Source of the DNA: Dryocosmus kuriphilus
Taxonomy: Eukaryota; Arthropoda; Insecta; Hymenoptera; Cynipidae
Assembly (NCBI GenBank): GCA_038277395.1
Contig: CM076192.1
Coordinates: 201,314,161-201,378,160 of the forward strand
DNA: 64,000 nucleotides
Reading direction: 5' to 3'
Shown: piece after piece, positions 1 through 8,815 of the stretch
Position numbering within the stretch: position 1 is the first letter of the stretch
How the letters are laid out: each line of letters starts with the position of its first letter
Notes under the pieces: model-generated
What the model was told of the DNA's origin: nothing
What the model saw: only the letters and a program-made list of their open reading frames with translations
The model's database searches: none
Made by a program: the position numbers and the translations under genes

Positions 1-605
1 TGATTATGCAGTTTTCTCCATTCACCAGTCTCTTCGTCCCTTTTTGGCCCATAGATTTTTCTAAGTACTTTATTTTCGAATACTGTAAACCTGTTCTTCT
101 CTCCTTTCGTCAGCGCCTATGTTTCGCAGCCGTGCATGAGGACCGGCAATATTATCGTTCTGTAAATTCTTACTATGATGTTTCTAGTCTAATGTTATTG
201 TCTTTAGTTATAGTAGTCCCGATGAACTTAAAATCATTAACTCTCTCAAATTTCATATTTCCGGCCATTAGATCCTCCTCTTTATTTCTGTATTCTGATT
301 TGTCGACGATCAAATATGTTCTCTTTGATTCGCTAACATCTAAACATATTTTCTTGGTATTGTGACCAAGATTTACGCATTTTTAACTACCGTTTCTTTA
401 TCATCCCCGAGTAAGTCAAGATAAACCGCATATCCCAGAATTTGTATTATCCCACTGAGGGTAGCATCGTACGAATTCATTTGTACTTGTCTGACCATAC
501 CCTACCGATAGAAATCACTGGAAAATGCCTGGAGATTCTCAGGCCAGAGAAGCTTCTGAGACGCAGGCTCTCAGGTAGCAGTTTTTAAAGTTTCAGGTAG
601 GGCTT

Positions 606-1049
606 TTAAATGGCCTGAAGGCTCGTAAAAATCTTAAATCTCTTAGACCTCAGACTATCTCTAGAGACCAAATCATTCAAATAGAGCCTGAAGAAAGCCT
701 GAAACCGTCCTGAGAACACGCCTGAGAATATCCTGAGATTTTCTATCGGCAGGGTGTAGTTTAAAACTAAGCTGAAAAGGATGCACGAAAGCGCATCGCC
801 CTGTTTCAGGCCATCGCAGATCAAAAACCCTTGAGTCAAACTTGCGTTTAGGCGTATCGTATCCCTACTGCCGCTTAAGCAAACTTCGACATGTCTAACC
901 AATTTCCTTGGTACACCCAAGAACTCCAGAATCCAGTACACTCGTGTGTGTATGATAGATTCGTAGGCTTTTTTGAAGCCGATAAATTGCTGATGTATTG
1001 CCTCATTAAATTCCCATTTCTTTTCTAATAGTTGTCTAATTGTAAACAT
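606..1049 (-). pseudogene. Reverse transcriptase core fragment of element A
   Basis: This is the longest open stretch of element A, 147 codons. It carries RT blocks 1-4: a QLLEKKWEFN start, FKKAYESI with the first catalytic Asp position replaced, CLSGSRDTIRLN, and GLKQGDALSCILFSLVLN. It then degrades toward LYLNDLV, where the catalytic YADD should be. It acts only as a fossil of a target-primed reverse transcriptase. It lies downstream, in minus-strand order, of the RT N-terminal fragment at 1203-1394, from which it is separated by frameshifts. Confidence 0.85.
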
Positions 1050-1202
1050 TTGCTCGTTTGTAGATCGTTTTCGGCGGAATCAACACTGGTAATCCCCAAT
1101 GATATTCTGAGCAAAAGGGCTTAGTCTACTTAAGATTTCTTTGGACAGGATCTTATAAGACGAAGGAACAGGTGAAATTCCCAGATAACTGTTACAGATC
1201 GT

Positions 1203-1394
1203 TTAATCGACTTTTTTTAAAATGGGTATAATAATAGAGGTATTCCACTCCTTCGGTATGCGTTCTGTTTTCCAGATTGCGCGTATTAATTTACAAATTT
1301 TCCTTGTGAGGCGAGGGCCCCCATTTTTTATCAGTTCTGACGGTAGGTCGTCAATGCACGCGGCTTTGTTATTTTTCAACTTCTTTATGCTCAT
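1203..1394 (-). pseudogene. RT N-terminal (fingers) fragment of element A
   Basis: Sixty-three codons containing LKNNKAACIDDLPSELI, then GGPRLTRKICKLI, and RIPKEWNTSIIIPILKK. This is the conserved block just before the RT palm in this retrotransposon family. The stop at its end is due to a lesion, because the homologous protein continues in the fragment at 606-1049. Confidence 0.85.
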
Positions 1395-2046
1395 TTATAT
1401 TTCTTTAACAGTAGGCTCATAAATTAATATATCAGCAGTGTGGATTTCACCGGGATTAGATTCAACTAGGGATTCGCGGACGTCCAATAGCTTATCGAAA
1501 TATTATTTCCATAAATTTAGTCTCTCCGTCGCATCAGCTACTAGACTGCCATTTTCGACACTCGTTACTTCCTTTCTGCTTTGAAAGCCTTTTCTTATAA
1601 AGTTGATTCCCCTGTACATCTCACGCGGGTAGTTTTGTTTATTATGCGGTTCTATTGCTAGTATTTTATTATTTTCGCACTCCCTTTTCTTGGATCTGTA
1701 GAACCTATTTGTACTTTTACTAACCTCGAGAGACTTCATATGCATTTGATCGTATTTATGTTGGAAACTGACTTCTTTGGGCTCTGTTTGCTTCTTAAAC
1801 CACATTTTTCAGTCTTCGTCGAACCACGGTTTGCTTTTGGATACTTTCTTTATATCTGTAGTATTTTCCACGGCTGCCTCTGTCGCTCTTTCTTATTGCG
1901 CCACATGATTTCCGGGTCATCCTCACAATTATCGCTATCACTTCTCTGTTTGTGAGGAGCATCGATTATATTAGAAATCTTTACTTGATAATTCAATGCC
2001 TCTGTTGGTGTTTTAAACTTATCTATATTGAAACGGACTGCTGGCT

Positions 2047-2064
2047 CTAGGGGCTAGTTTTCTT
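2047..2064. repeat. Left target-site duplication of element B
   Basis: The 18-base sequence ctaggggctagttttctt occurs here and again at 7205-7222. Between the copies lies element B; outside them the two halves of element A are contiguous when compared with D at 29380-29420. This fits target-primed insertion. Confidence 0.85.
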
Positions 2065-2197
2065 TATTCATAATGTGTCCCCTAAGGGTTTACATGCCCC
2101 TTTTCTCATACATCTTTTACCTTATCTATTACTATTTTATCCTTATTTACACTTATATTATTCTTATTATCTAATCTAATTATCTAATCTACTCTAA
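2065..2197 (-). other. 3' untranslated tail of element B
   Basis: After the ORF2 stop the minus strand runs through several gattagataa-like repeats and ends directly at the target duplication. There is no long poly(A). A short simple-repeat tail is usual for many non-LTR clades. Confidence 0.6.
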
Positions 2198-3177
2198 TTA
2201 TCTAATACATTTTTTACACCTTTCTATCAGACCTGCTTTCTTGAACTTTAATTTCTCCTCACTCTTTCCTCTAGCTTCTTCCAATTCTTTCATCCATTCT
2301 TCGCCCATACCTTCCTCTCCTAAAATCCTACCCACATTCTCCTGCCAACTTCCTTTATCTTCCTTTCCTCTTCTACATCCATCCCATACATGCTCCCATG
2401 TTTCCTCTTCCCATTTACATAATCTGCATTCTCTGTTCTCCTTTTTTTCCCAGTACATCCCTTCCCTTACCTCATTACCAAATCTAAATCTTGCTATCCT
2501 TATCCATCTTTTTTCTCCCCACCTCTTTCTTAAATACTTTGGCAATCCTTCCTTTTTTATCATCTTATACCATTTATTATACTTCGAACTTTCAATCATC
2601 TCCCATCTTTCCATTAATCGTCTTTCCCCCTCTCTTCTCTCCACTTCTTCAAAGTTTACCTCTGCCCCATCTCTTATACTTTTATCACTGAGACACTCCT
2701 TTCTTTCTTCTTCCCATCTCGACAATTCCATTCTCCTCCCTCTCCTCTCCTCGACCTCCCTCAGACACTTTCTTGCCAACTCCCCACCCCTTCCATCTCT
2801 CAACTTCTCCTCAAACTTCCATGCCCTTTTCACTGCTTTAATACCTAACTTTTCCCTTTGCGCTTCTTCTCTCACCATATATCCAGGCGTTCTCCAGTCC
2901 ACTCCCAACGTCCATCGTATGTACCTCTCTTGTAACCTTTCAATCTCCTCCCTTTCCTTCCAACCCCATATTTCTGCTCCATATCCTACTACCGGCCATA
3001 CTAGCGTATCAAATAGCCACATTCTTCTCTCCCAATCTTTCTTGAATCTTCTTTTCCCTATGCCCCATATCTGTTTCATTACCCCTGCCGCTCTCCTTAT
3101 CCTTTCTCTCACGTGCGCTCTTTGATCTCCATTACTCTGTACAGTGTACCCCAAATATTTGAACTCCTTTACCTCTT

Positions 3178-4204
3178 CTATTTCCATTCCTTTCCACCTC
3201 CCACTCCATACTTTTTTCTTCCCCCTCCTTTTCTAAACCTCATTATCTTTGCCTTTTCTTCATTTAACTTCAACTTTTTCTCATCCAAATATTTTTCTAA
3301 TCCTGTTATTAACCCTGCCATCCCTTCTTCGTCCTCTGCCATCACCACTAAATCGTCTGCATATGCCAGGGTATAAATCCTTTCACTCCCCAGCCTCACT
3401 CCCCCCCAACCTTTCTTTCTCATTTGTTCCTCCAAGTCTGATATTACTATATTAAATAGCAACGGGCTGAGCGGGCACCCTTGTCTCATACCCCTTGCCA
3501 ACCAGAAGCTCTCCTACTTGCTCTGCTATCTTTACTCTGCTTTTTGTCTCTCTAAAAATTTCTGCTACTCTCTTTCTTAACCCCTCTCTTATCCCTTTCT
3601 TCACTATTACTTTCTCTATTTCTTCTCTCTCCAGTGAGTCAAACGCTGCCTTCAGGTCCACAAACATTACTATCATTCCTCCTTTCTCTTGTTTAATCCT
3701 TTTGTTCACCAAATAATTCATCACGTAAATATTATCCATCACCCCCATTCCTTTCCTGAATCCTGTCTGATTCGGTGGCACTATCTTTTTTTCCTCTACC
3801 TCTTTCTTGAACCTTTCCGCTAGCACCGACACGTATAGGTTATACAGCGTCGGCATTAATGTCACTCCTCTATAATCTTTCACCTCCTCTCCTTTACCTC
3901 TTTTCACCATCGGCACCACTATCCCTTCTTTCCATAACTCTGGCCATCCTTCTCCAATCCATACTCTATTGCACATTAACCATACCCATTCCTTTAGCTC
4001 TTCTCCCCCATACTTCCAAACTTCATTTGGAATCTCATCTACTCCAGGCGCCTTGTCATCCTTCATTGTTTCTATCACCTTGCTAATTCCTTCCCTCGTT
4101 ACGTCCTCTTCCTGATCCCTTTCCCTTCCTTCTTTATCTCCTTTCCTAATTTTCTTCTCAACCCCTCCTAGCAATTCCATAAAATATTTTTTCCACTCTT
4201 CCAT
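3178..4204 (-). pseudogene. Reverse transcriptase domain of element B
   Basis: Two overlapping frames (4204-3452 and 3501-3178) together cover RT blocks 0-7. The first holds AAFDSLEREEIEKV (motif A Asp), and the second holds the motif B-like GCPLSP and motif C YADD. A one-base lesion near 3495 shifts the frame. The sequence upstream, around TGA 4259-4261, is otherwise in frame with the endonuclease C-terminal linker, which shows that this was one polyprotein. Confidence 0.88.
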
Positions 4205-4258
4205 TTCAATATCCTGGTTTACTCTTTTTCTTCTTTTTCTTTCTTTATTTACTATCTT

Positions 4259-5337
4259 TCAAACCTCTTCCTCCGTCCTTGCCTTCTCTACTTCTTGTTC
4301 GAATCTTTTATTTTCCTCCTCTTTTTTTCTGTCACACAACTCCGTGTATTCTCTTTTTTTCCTCCTGTATTCCTCTCCGTTACAGTTTCCTTTTCTCCAC
4401 TTTCTTAATTCCCTTCTCACCTGTCTCTTCTTCTCTTTACATTCCTCATCCCATCCCTTTCCTCCTCCTTCTTTCCTCCTTTCCTTTTTACTTGCTCCCT
4501 CCAATGCTCTTTTTATCCTTTCCGTCATTCTTTCCATTTCTTCGTTTACATTACCCTCACCCATTTCCATATTCTTTATCCTTTCCCTGAATTGTTCCTT
4601 TCCTTTCCTTGACCACTCCCCTCTGTTTGTTCGTTTTGCCTCTACTTCTTTTTTGTTCTCATTTTCACTTCCTTTTTCTCCCACTACTGTCACAATCACT
4701 GGGAAATGATCTGACTCCATATATTCCCCCACTTCTAGTTTCTTAATGAATTCTCTTACCTCCTCATCCACTATTACATAATCAATCGCCGTTCCCTTCT
4801 TTTCTCCTGGCCTTGTATATTCCCCTTCCTCATCCCCTTGTATACTTCCGTTTAAGATAAACCATCCTATCTCTTCTAGTCCCTTTAGCATTTTCCTTCC
4901 TTCCCCGTTCACTGTCTTGTCCTTTGATTTCCTTCCTCTCTCCTCTCCCTATTCCCTGCCACCTCTTTCTCCTGTCCTTGCATTAAAATCTCCTCCTATA
5001 TTAGCCTTGCCTCTTCTTCATTTTCTTCAATCAATTCTTTTATCTTCTCCCATTTTTCCTGCATATCCCCGTTTATATATACCCCTACTATCTTCCATCT
5101 CTCTTTACCCGACTTCACCTCTTGCACTATTATTCCTTCCATTTCTTCTTTCCTCTCGTTCTTGCCTCTTATTTTTGTCATAAAACCCTTTCTCACTCCT
5201 ATCGCCATTCCTCCCATTGCTCTTCCTTTTTTATTCTTCCTCTTTGCATTTTGTATCTTCCGTACATAACCCTTTGGTAATCTTCCCTTTACCCTCTCCC
5301 ATCCCTTTTCATCTAACCACGTTTCCGTCATTACCAC
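4259..5337 (-). pseudogene. APE-type endonuclease domain of element B
   Basis: Two frames (5337-4996 and 4912-4259) carry the endonuclease. The first has MTETWLDEKGWERVKG and GGMAIGVRKGF. Between the frames GGDFNARTGERGG is readable after a frameshift. The second has TAIDYVIVDEEV and ESDHFPV with the catalytic Asp-His pair, followed by a lysine/glutamate-rich linker leading into the RT. The motif order is that of an exonuclease-endonuclease-phosphatase fold. Confidence 0.85.
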
Positions 5338-5490
5338 TACTTCCCACTGCTTTAAGTTTCTTAAAAATTCATTATCCTTTCTTTCCAGTCCTGCAATATT
5401 CCAATAGCATACCTTCCATTCCTTTTTTTCCTCACTTCTCTTATTTTCCCCTACGATAATCTCTCTTATTTTCCCCTACCATAATCTCTC

Positions 5491-6360
5491 TTATTTTCCC
5501 CTGCCCCTCTCCTCTCTCTCCCATTCCCCCGACTTCTTGCTTTTTACTATCTTTTCCCCTTCTTCATCCCAATTCCACCACACCCCATCTATCAGTACTC
5601 TTCCATACTTTACCCACGTTCTTCTTCCCTTCTTTCTTTCTTCTTCCGCCATCTTCCTTAACTGATACTGCATTTTCCTTTCCGTCCACGTCAAGTCATC
5701 CTCTATTCTCTCCACACTACCGTATAAAGCTCTTTTCTTAGTCATCACTTCCCACTTATCATCCCTGCTCTTCAATTTAGCCAGTGCCATTTGCCCTTCT
5801 CTTTCTCCTTCCTTACCTATTCTTCTTACTTCCTCTACTTCAACATTCGCCTTTATCCTTTTTAGTATTTCCTCCACTCCTTCTTTCAATTCCTTACCCT
5901 CTACTCTTAAACCCTTCACGACTATATTCCTTCTTCTTTCCTCTCTCTCCTTCCCTTCTACCCTTTTCTCTAATTTTCTCAGCCTTTCGTTCTCCCTATT
6001 CCCACTTCCCTCCCCTCTGCTGTCCTGCTTTGAGCTTTCTATATTCCCTATCCTATTCTCTAACTCATCTATTCTATTTTTGCCCTGTTCCTGCTTTTCT
6101 AGCTTTTTTTCCAAACCTTGCATCCTTTCTTCCAAATTTTTTCTTATTTCTTCCCATTTCCTCATCTCTTTCTTAACCTCAGCCATTTCTCTTCTAATTT
6201 CCTGTTTGATTTCCTCCCCCCTTTTCTCCTGCTTTTCTTCGTGCTCCCTCATCACCTCCCTCATTATTCTTCTTATCCTTGCTGATTCTTTATCTTCTGT
6301 TTTATCCGATCCTTTTTCCTCCTCTTCCTTCCTAGATTTTTCTGGCGGCGTCTTAAACAT
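5491..6360 (-). CDS. ORF1 protein of element B (coiled coil plus RRM-like)
   Basis: A 289-codon open frame from MFKTPPEKSRK to a stop at the ORF2 junction. Residues about 20-120 are a highly charged coiled coil, and about 135-190 contain RRRNIVVKGLRVEG and KRIKANVEVEEVRRIG, like the RNA-recognition domain of L1-type ORF1 proteins. The C-terminal part (ERKMQYQLRKMAEEERK) matches the C-terminal domain of that family. The expected role is RNA binding and chaperoning of the element transcript. The true start is probably further upstream: another frame at 6575-6384 begins MDNGEQEVFYTPKG, which is typical of ORF1 N-termini, and a frameshift near 6384 separates the two. Confidence 0.82.
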   Translation of the reverse strand: MFKTPPEKSRKEEEEKGSDKTEDKESARIRRIMREVMREHEEKQEKRGEEIKQEIRREMAEVKKEMRKWEEIRKNLEERMQGLEKKLEKQEQGKNRIDELENRIGNIESSKQDSRGEGSGNRENERLRKLEKRVEGKEREERRRNIVVKGLRVEGKELKEGVEEILKRIKANVEVEEVRRIGKEGEREGQMALAKLKSRDDKWEVMTKKRALYGSVERIEDDLTWTERKMQYQLRKMAEEERKKGRRTWVKYGRVLIDGVWWNWDEEGEKIVKSKKSGEWEREERGRGK

Positions 6361-6383
6361 TTTTTGTTGTTTTACTACTATTT

Positions 6384-6575
6384 CTAGATCTCGCTCTTCC
6401 TTCTCTCACTACTTTCTCTGTTTTCTCTTTTCCTCTTGACAAACTCTTCTATCGACACTAAACTCTTCGCCCTCAATCTCTCCCTTTCCACTGTTTTCCT
6501 ATACTTTCCTCTTGCCTTTCTCTCTTTCTCCTCACCTTTCGGCGTATAAAACACCTCCTGCTCACCGTTATCCAT
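6384..6575 (-). pseudogene. Probable true N-terminus of element B ORF1, frameshifted
   Basis: Sixty-three codons beginning MDNGEQEVFYTPKG, with the same strong Lys/Glu/Arg bias as ORF1. It ends just before the ORF1 frame starts at 6360. The spacing and composition suggest a single ORF1 broken by one indel. A separate small protein cannot be excluded. Confidence 0.55.
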
Positions 6576-7204
6576 TCAACAGTCCAGTTTACTCTAAGAA
6601 TTGCCCACGATCTGGGATGATTGCCAGTGGATATCCCTGTAACTCAGCTTATTGTACACTGCTGGCTGTTGGCTGTTAGCTGCTGGCTGCTGGCCACCGG
6701 ACAATCGAGTCGCTCACTGATCAGCAATGTTATCCCAAAAGTTCCTTAATCACGCACCGATTTCGCAGCACAACACCTTTCTGATATACGTATTTCCAGA
6801 TGACGTCACAGCTGTCAAACGCACTGGCACCTTTGCTATTTATTCGTCGAAATAACACATCAAAATTGTTTTCACGTTACTTACGCGTTCAGGGATCCGA
6901 CCTACACGTTCTATCAAAAAATGTTCCCAATCACATGCAGACTTTTTCAGGAAAACACCACATTCCGTTAAACGTATATCGAGTAACCTCACACCCGGTA
7001 CACGCTTTTGCACAATTCAGTTTTTGTGCACTTTTTAGCGCATTTCACAGTTATCCACTAACGCGACACAGTTCGATGCCCACTTTTATACACTTTCTCC
7101 ACTTTTCACCAATAAAATCGAAAGATAACCGTCCAAAAATGACAAACTCACGGAGCGACCTCTTACCGTACGTCCGTACACGCGGCCATCTTCCGTCCCA
7201 AACC
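6576..7204 (-). other. 5' untranslated/promoter region of element B
   Basis: This stretch has no supported reading frame and lies between the ORF1 start and the right target duplication. Its minus-strand 5' end begins gggacggaagatggccgcgt, which is GC-rich unlike the rest and sits where an internal promoter of a non-LTR element would be. No core promoter motif was identified with confidence. Confidence 0.45.
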
Positions 7205-7222
7205 CTAGGGGCTAGTTTTCTT
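7205..7222. repeat. Right target-site duplication of element B
   Basis: Direct copy of 2047-2064. It continues into sequence of element A (ttatttaacgctagtctaga) that matches 29376-29400 on the opposite strand. Confidence 0.85.
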
Positions 7223-8770
7223 ATTTAACGCTAGTCTAGATCTCAGTTCTACTATCACGAGAAAGTGGTCTGAATTTAAATCCGCTCCCCTGTACGATAT
7301 TACATCGAGAATATTTGTATGACGCCTTCTTTCAACTAAAACGTGACCAATCTGATTGTGAGTGATACCATCTGGTGGTGTTTAGGTAGCTTTATGTATA
7401 TTACCTTTTCATTTCAATGAGAAGGTATTAGTTTTAGATGAAAACTGACTTTCGCGGATTTTATGAAATGTCGTCGTTTCATGAACCCCTGAATCAGAAA
7501 AAAACATGTTTTACTTTGGTGTCTGTCTGTCGTTGTATTCGTCGTTGTCGTTGTTGTCGTTGTCGTTGTTGTCGTTGTCGTAACAGCCTGTGAGCACGAT
7601 AAATTTCGAAGGACTAATCGGATGGGATTTCACTTTGGCAAATTTCTTTGAGGCATAAAAAGAAAGGAGGAGTTCATTAACCAGCCGTTTTTGACCGGTG
7701 GTTATGGTTTTATCCATCAAAAACGGTTTTCACAAAATCAAACAATCAATTTTCCGGCTAAACTATGCGAGATACAAAAAGAGGGTAGGAAGTATTCATC
7801 GCAAAAATATCTACAAATCTTATTTTAACCATTTTTTGATAAAATGAACGGTTTTTGTTTTAATTGTGAAAACGTTATTAAAAGTAAAAACAGTGTTTTC
7901 TTGCCAAAATATTGAAGATACGAGAAAAATGATTCTAAAAAAAGTTGTTCAGCTCAAAAGGATCTACAAATTTGAATTAACCATTTTTTGTTAAAATTCA
8001 CGATTTCTCTTTTAATCGGGAAAAGGGTATTTCAAAACAAAGAATCCAAATTTCCTGCCGAACTATGCAAGATAAGAAAAAATGATACGAAACAAAGTTC
8101 TTCACCTTAGAATGACAAATTTTCTTTCAACCATTTTTTTGAGCAGACGCGTAGTTTTTGAGTTATTCGTGAAACATGCTATGGAATATAAAGAAAACCA
8201 CTCCTCAGCAAAACTGTGCAAGATACGAGATAATATTAGCAAGCAGAATTGTTCACCTTGGAAGAAGCTAAATAATGTATTTACAAGACTCATCGCTTTA
8301 TTTCTAAGAATAGAAATCCTGCATTGTGAGAGTTTGGAAAATCACAAAAAGACTTTGGCAATATACAATGTGTTTAAAAAAAATTTAATTGTCGAGAGCG
8401 AGTGTCATGATGAGAATGTATTCCTTAAGGACGATGGAGCCTTAAGTAAGATAATTTCCTTTGTAATTTTAATAAAAAATTCAAATTTAGTAATCTCATT
8501 GAATGTCTGTGTTTTAAATTTTAAGACCCACGTAACGAATGCCGAGCACGATTTGCAAGAACCAAAAATATCCGAGCGCGAAGCGCGACGACCACCACAC
8601 TGCGCGCCCTAGGCGCGCTCATACTTATCGCGAAAATCGCGATGAGAATGTGCCAGTGAAGGGGGCAAATTTTTTTTATGCTTGAAATATGTGTTTTTGA
8701 CAACGAGGTCCTTTGAAGCTACAAAATTTATTACTCTAGTACCGTTATCATTACTGGCGTCATGCCAGCC
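7223..8770 (-). pseudogene. 5' (endonuclease) part of element A, interrupted by repeat C
   Basis: On the minus strand 8770-8678 encodes ASNDNGTRVINFVASKDLVV and TYFKHK. After the inserted repeat, 7390-7223 continues with a degraded DGITHNQI-like stretch and GADLNSDHFLV. The same order occurs uninterrupted in element D at 29117-29400. These are the C-terminal motifs of an APE-type endonuclease (SDHFLV carries the catalytic Asp-His). The N-terminal endonuclease part is missing; the copy stops at a TA microsatellite at 8771. Confidence 0.85.
7391..8677 (+). repeat. Non-autonomous dispersed repeat C, copy 1
   Basis: Inserted in element A between the codons for FKHK and the next motif. A second copy lies at about 20060-21165. 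Shared landmarks in order: actttcgcggatt, a CGTTGT-rich tract, tcgaaggactaat, then several degenerate units of about 130-140 bp containing aactatgcaagata and accattttttg, and a GC-rich end with gagcgcgaagcgcga. The left end has an imperfect inverted repeat (accttttcatt/aatgagaaggt), and the right end has a tcgcg-aaaa-tcgcga hairpin followed by gatgagaatgt. The class is unknown. The terminal hairpin recalls Helitrons, but no CTRR end could be fixed. No coding capacity is supported. Confidence 0.75.
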
Positions 8771-8815
8771 TTTATATATATATATATATATATATATGAT
8801 ATATATATATAAATA
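8771..8815. repeat. TA microsatellite
   Basis: Alternating t/a tract at the truncated 5' edge of element A. Confidence 0.9.

Larger units (their letters stand above)
1..2064 (-). pseudogene. 3' part of RTE/craniofacial-2-like non-LTR retrotransposon A (decayed reverse transcriptase)
   Basis: Broken minus-strand reading frames give, in order, a linker after the endonuclease (about 2060-1500), the RT N-terminal region (1394-1203, with LKNNKAACIDDLPSELI and GGPRLTRKI), the RT core (1049-606, with FKKAYESI and GLKQGDALSCILF), and a C-terminal part with FERVNDFKFIG (about 250) and ending KIKYLEKSMGQK (about 60). The family is the one whose insect copies are often annotated as craniofacial development protein 2-like. 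The usual YADD box appears only as a degraded LYLNDLV, and frameshifts and stops separate the pieces, so it is dead. DNA at 1800-2064 matches element D at 29400-29620, which proves that the 5' half of A continues at 7223. The window starts inside the element. Confidence 0.85.
2198..5460 (-). pseudogene. ORF2 of element B: endonuclease plus reverse transcriptase, broken
   Basis: This encodes the replicase: an APE-like endonuclease that nicks the target, then a reverse transcriptase. The N-terminus reads WKVCYWNIAGLERKD (about 5430), then MTETWL, GGDFNART (about 4970) and SDHFPV (about 4700), the endonuclease signatures. RT motifs are KDDKAPGVDEIPNEV, VDLKAAFDSL, MRQGCPLSPLLFN and YADDLVV (about 3350), so the catalytic Asp pair is kept. 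The C-terminus has a Cys/His cluster, CRLCKWEEETWEHVWDGC (about 2410). Lesions: frameshift near 4996, TAG near 4950, TGA at 4259-4261, a frameshift near 3495 and another near 3180. ORF2 probably starts just after three 25-base repeats at 5440-5500 that sit on the ORF1 stop. Confidence 0.88.
2065..7204 (-). mobile_element. Non-LTR retrotransposon B, nested in A
   Basis: Two-ORF non-LTR element on the minus strand. In 5'-3' order it has an untranslated leader (about 7204-6576), ORF1 with coiled coil and RRM-like part (6575-5491), ORF2 with APE-type endonuclease (about 5460-4260) and reverse transcriptase (4204-2198), and a short AT-rich 3' tail (2197-2065) with repeated attagata-type motifs. 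It is flanked by the 18-base direct repeats at 2047 and 7205. Strand bias is extreme: the coding strand is purine-rich and lysine/glutamate-rich, so the plus strand is a long pyrimidine tract. I cannot place the clade exactly; the ORF1 type resembles L1-like ORF1 proteins. ORF2 has a few stops and frameshifts, so it is inactive but relatively young. Confidence 0.88.

Noticed and set aside
2241..6439. Long plus-strand frames rich in Ser, Leu, Pro and Phe
   Set aside because: They are reverse-strand shadows of the purine-rich coding strand of element B, whose minus-strand frames carry the RT and endonuclease motifs.
8082..8612. 176-codon plus-strand frame
   Set aside because: It lies within repeat C. 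The second C copy does not keep this frame and the sequence is built from internal tandem units.
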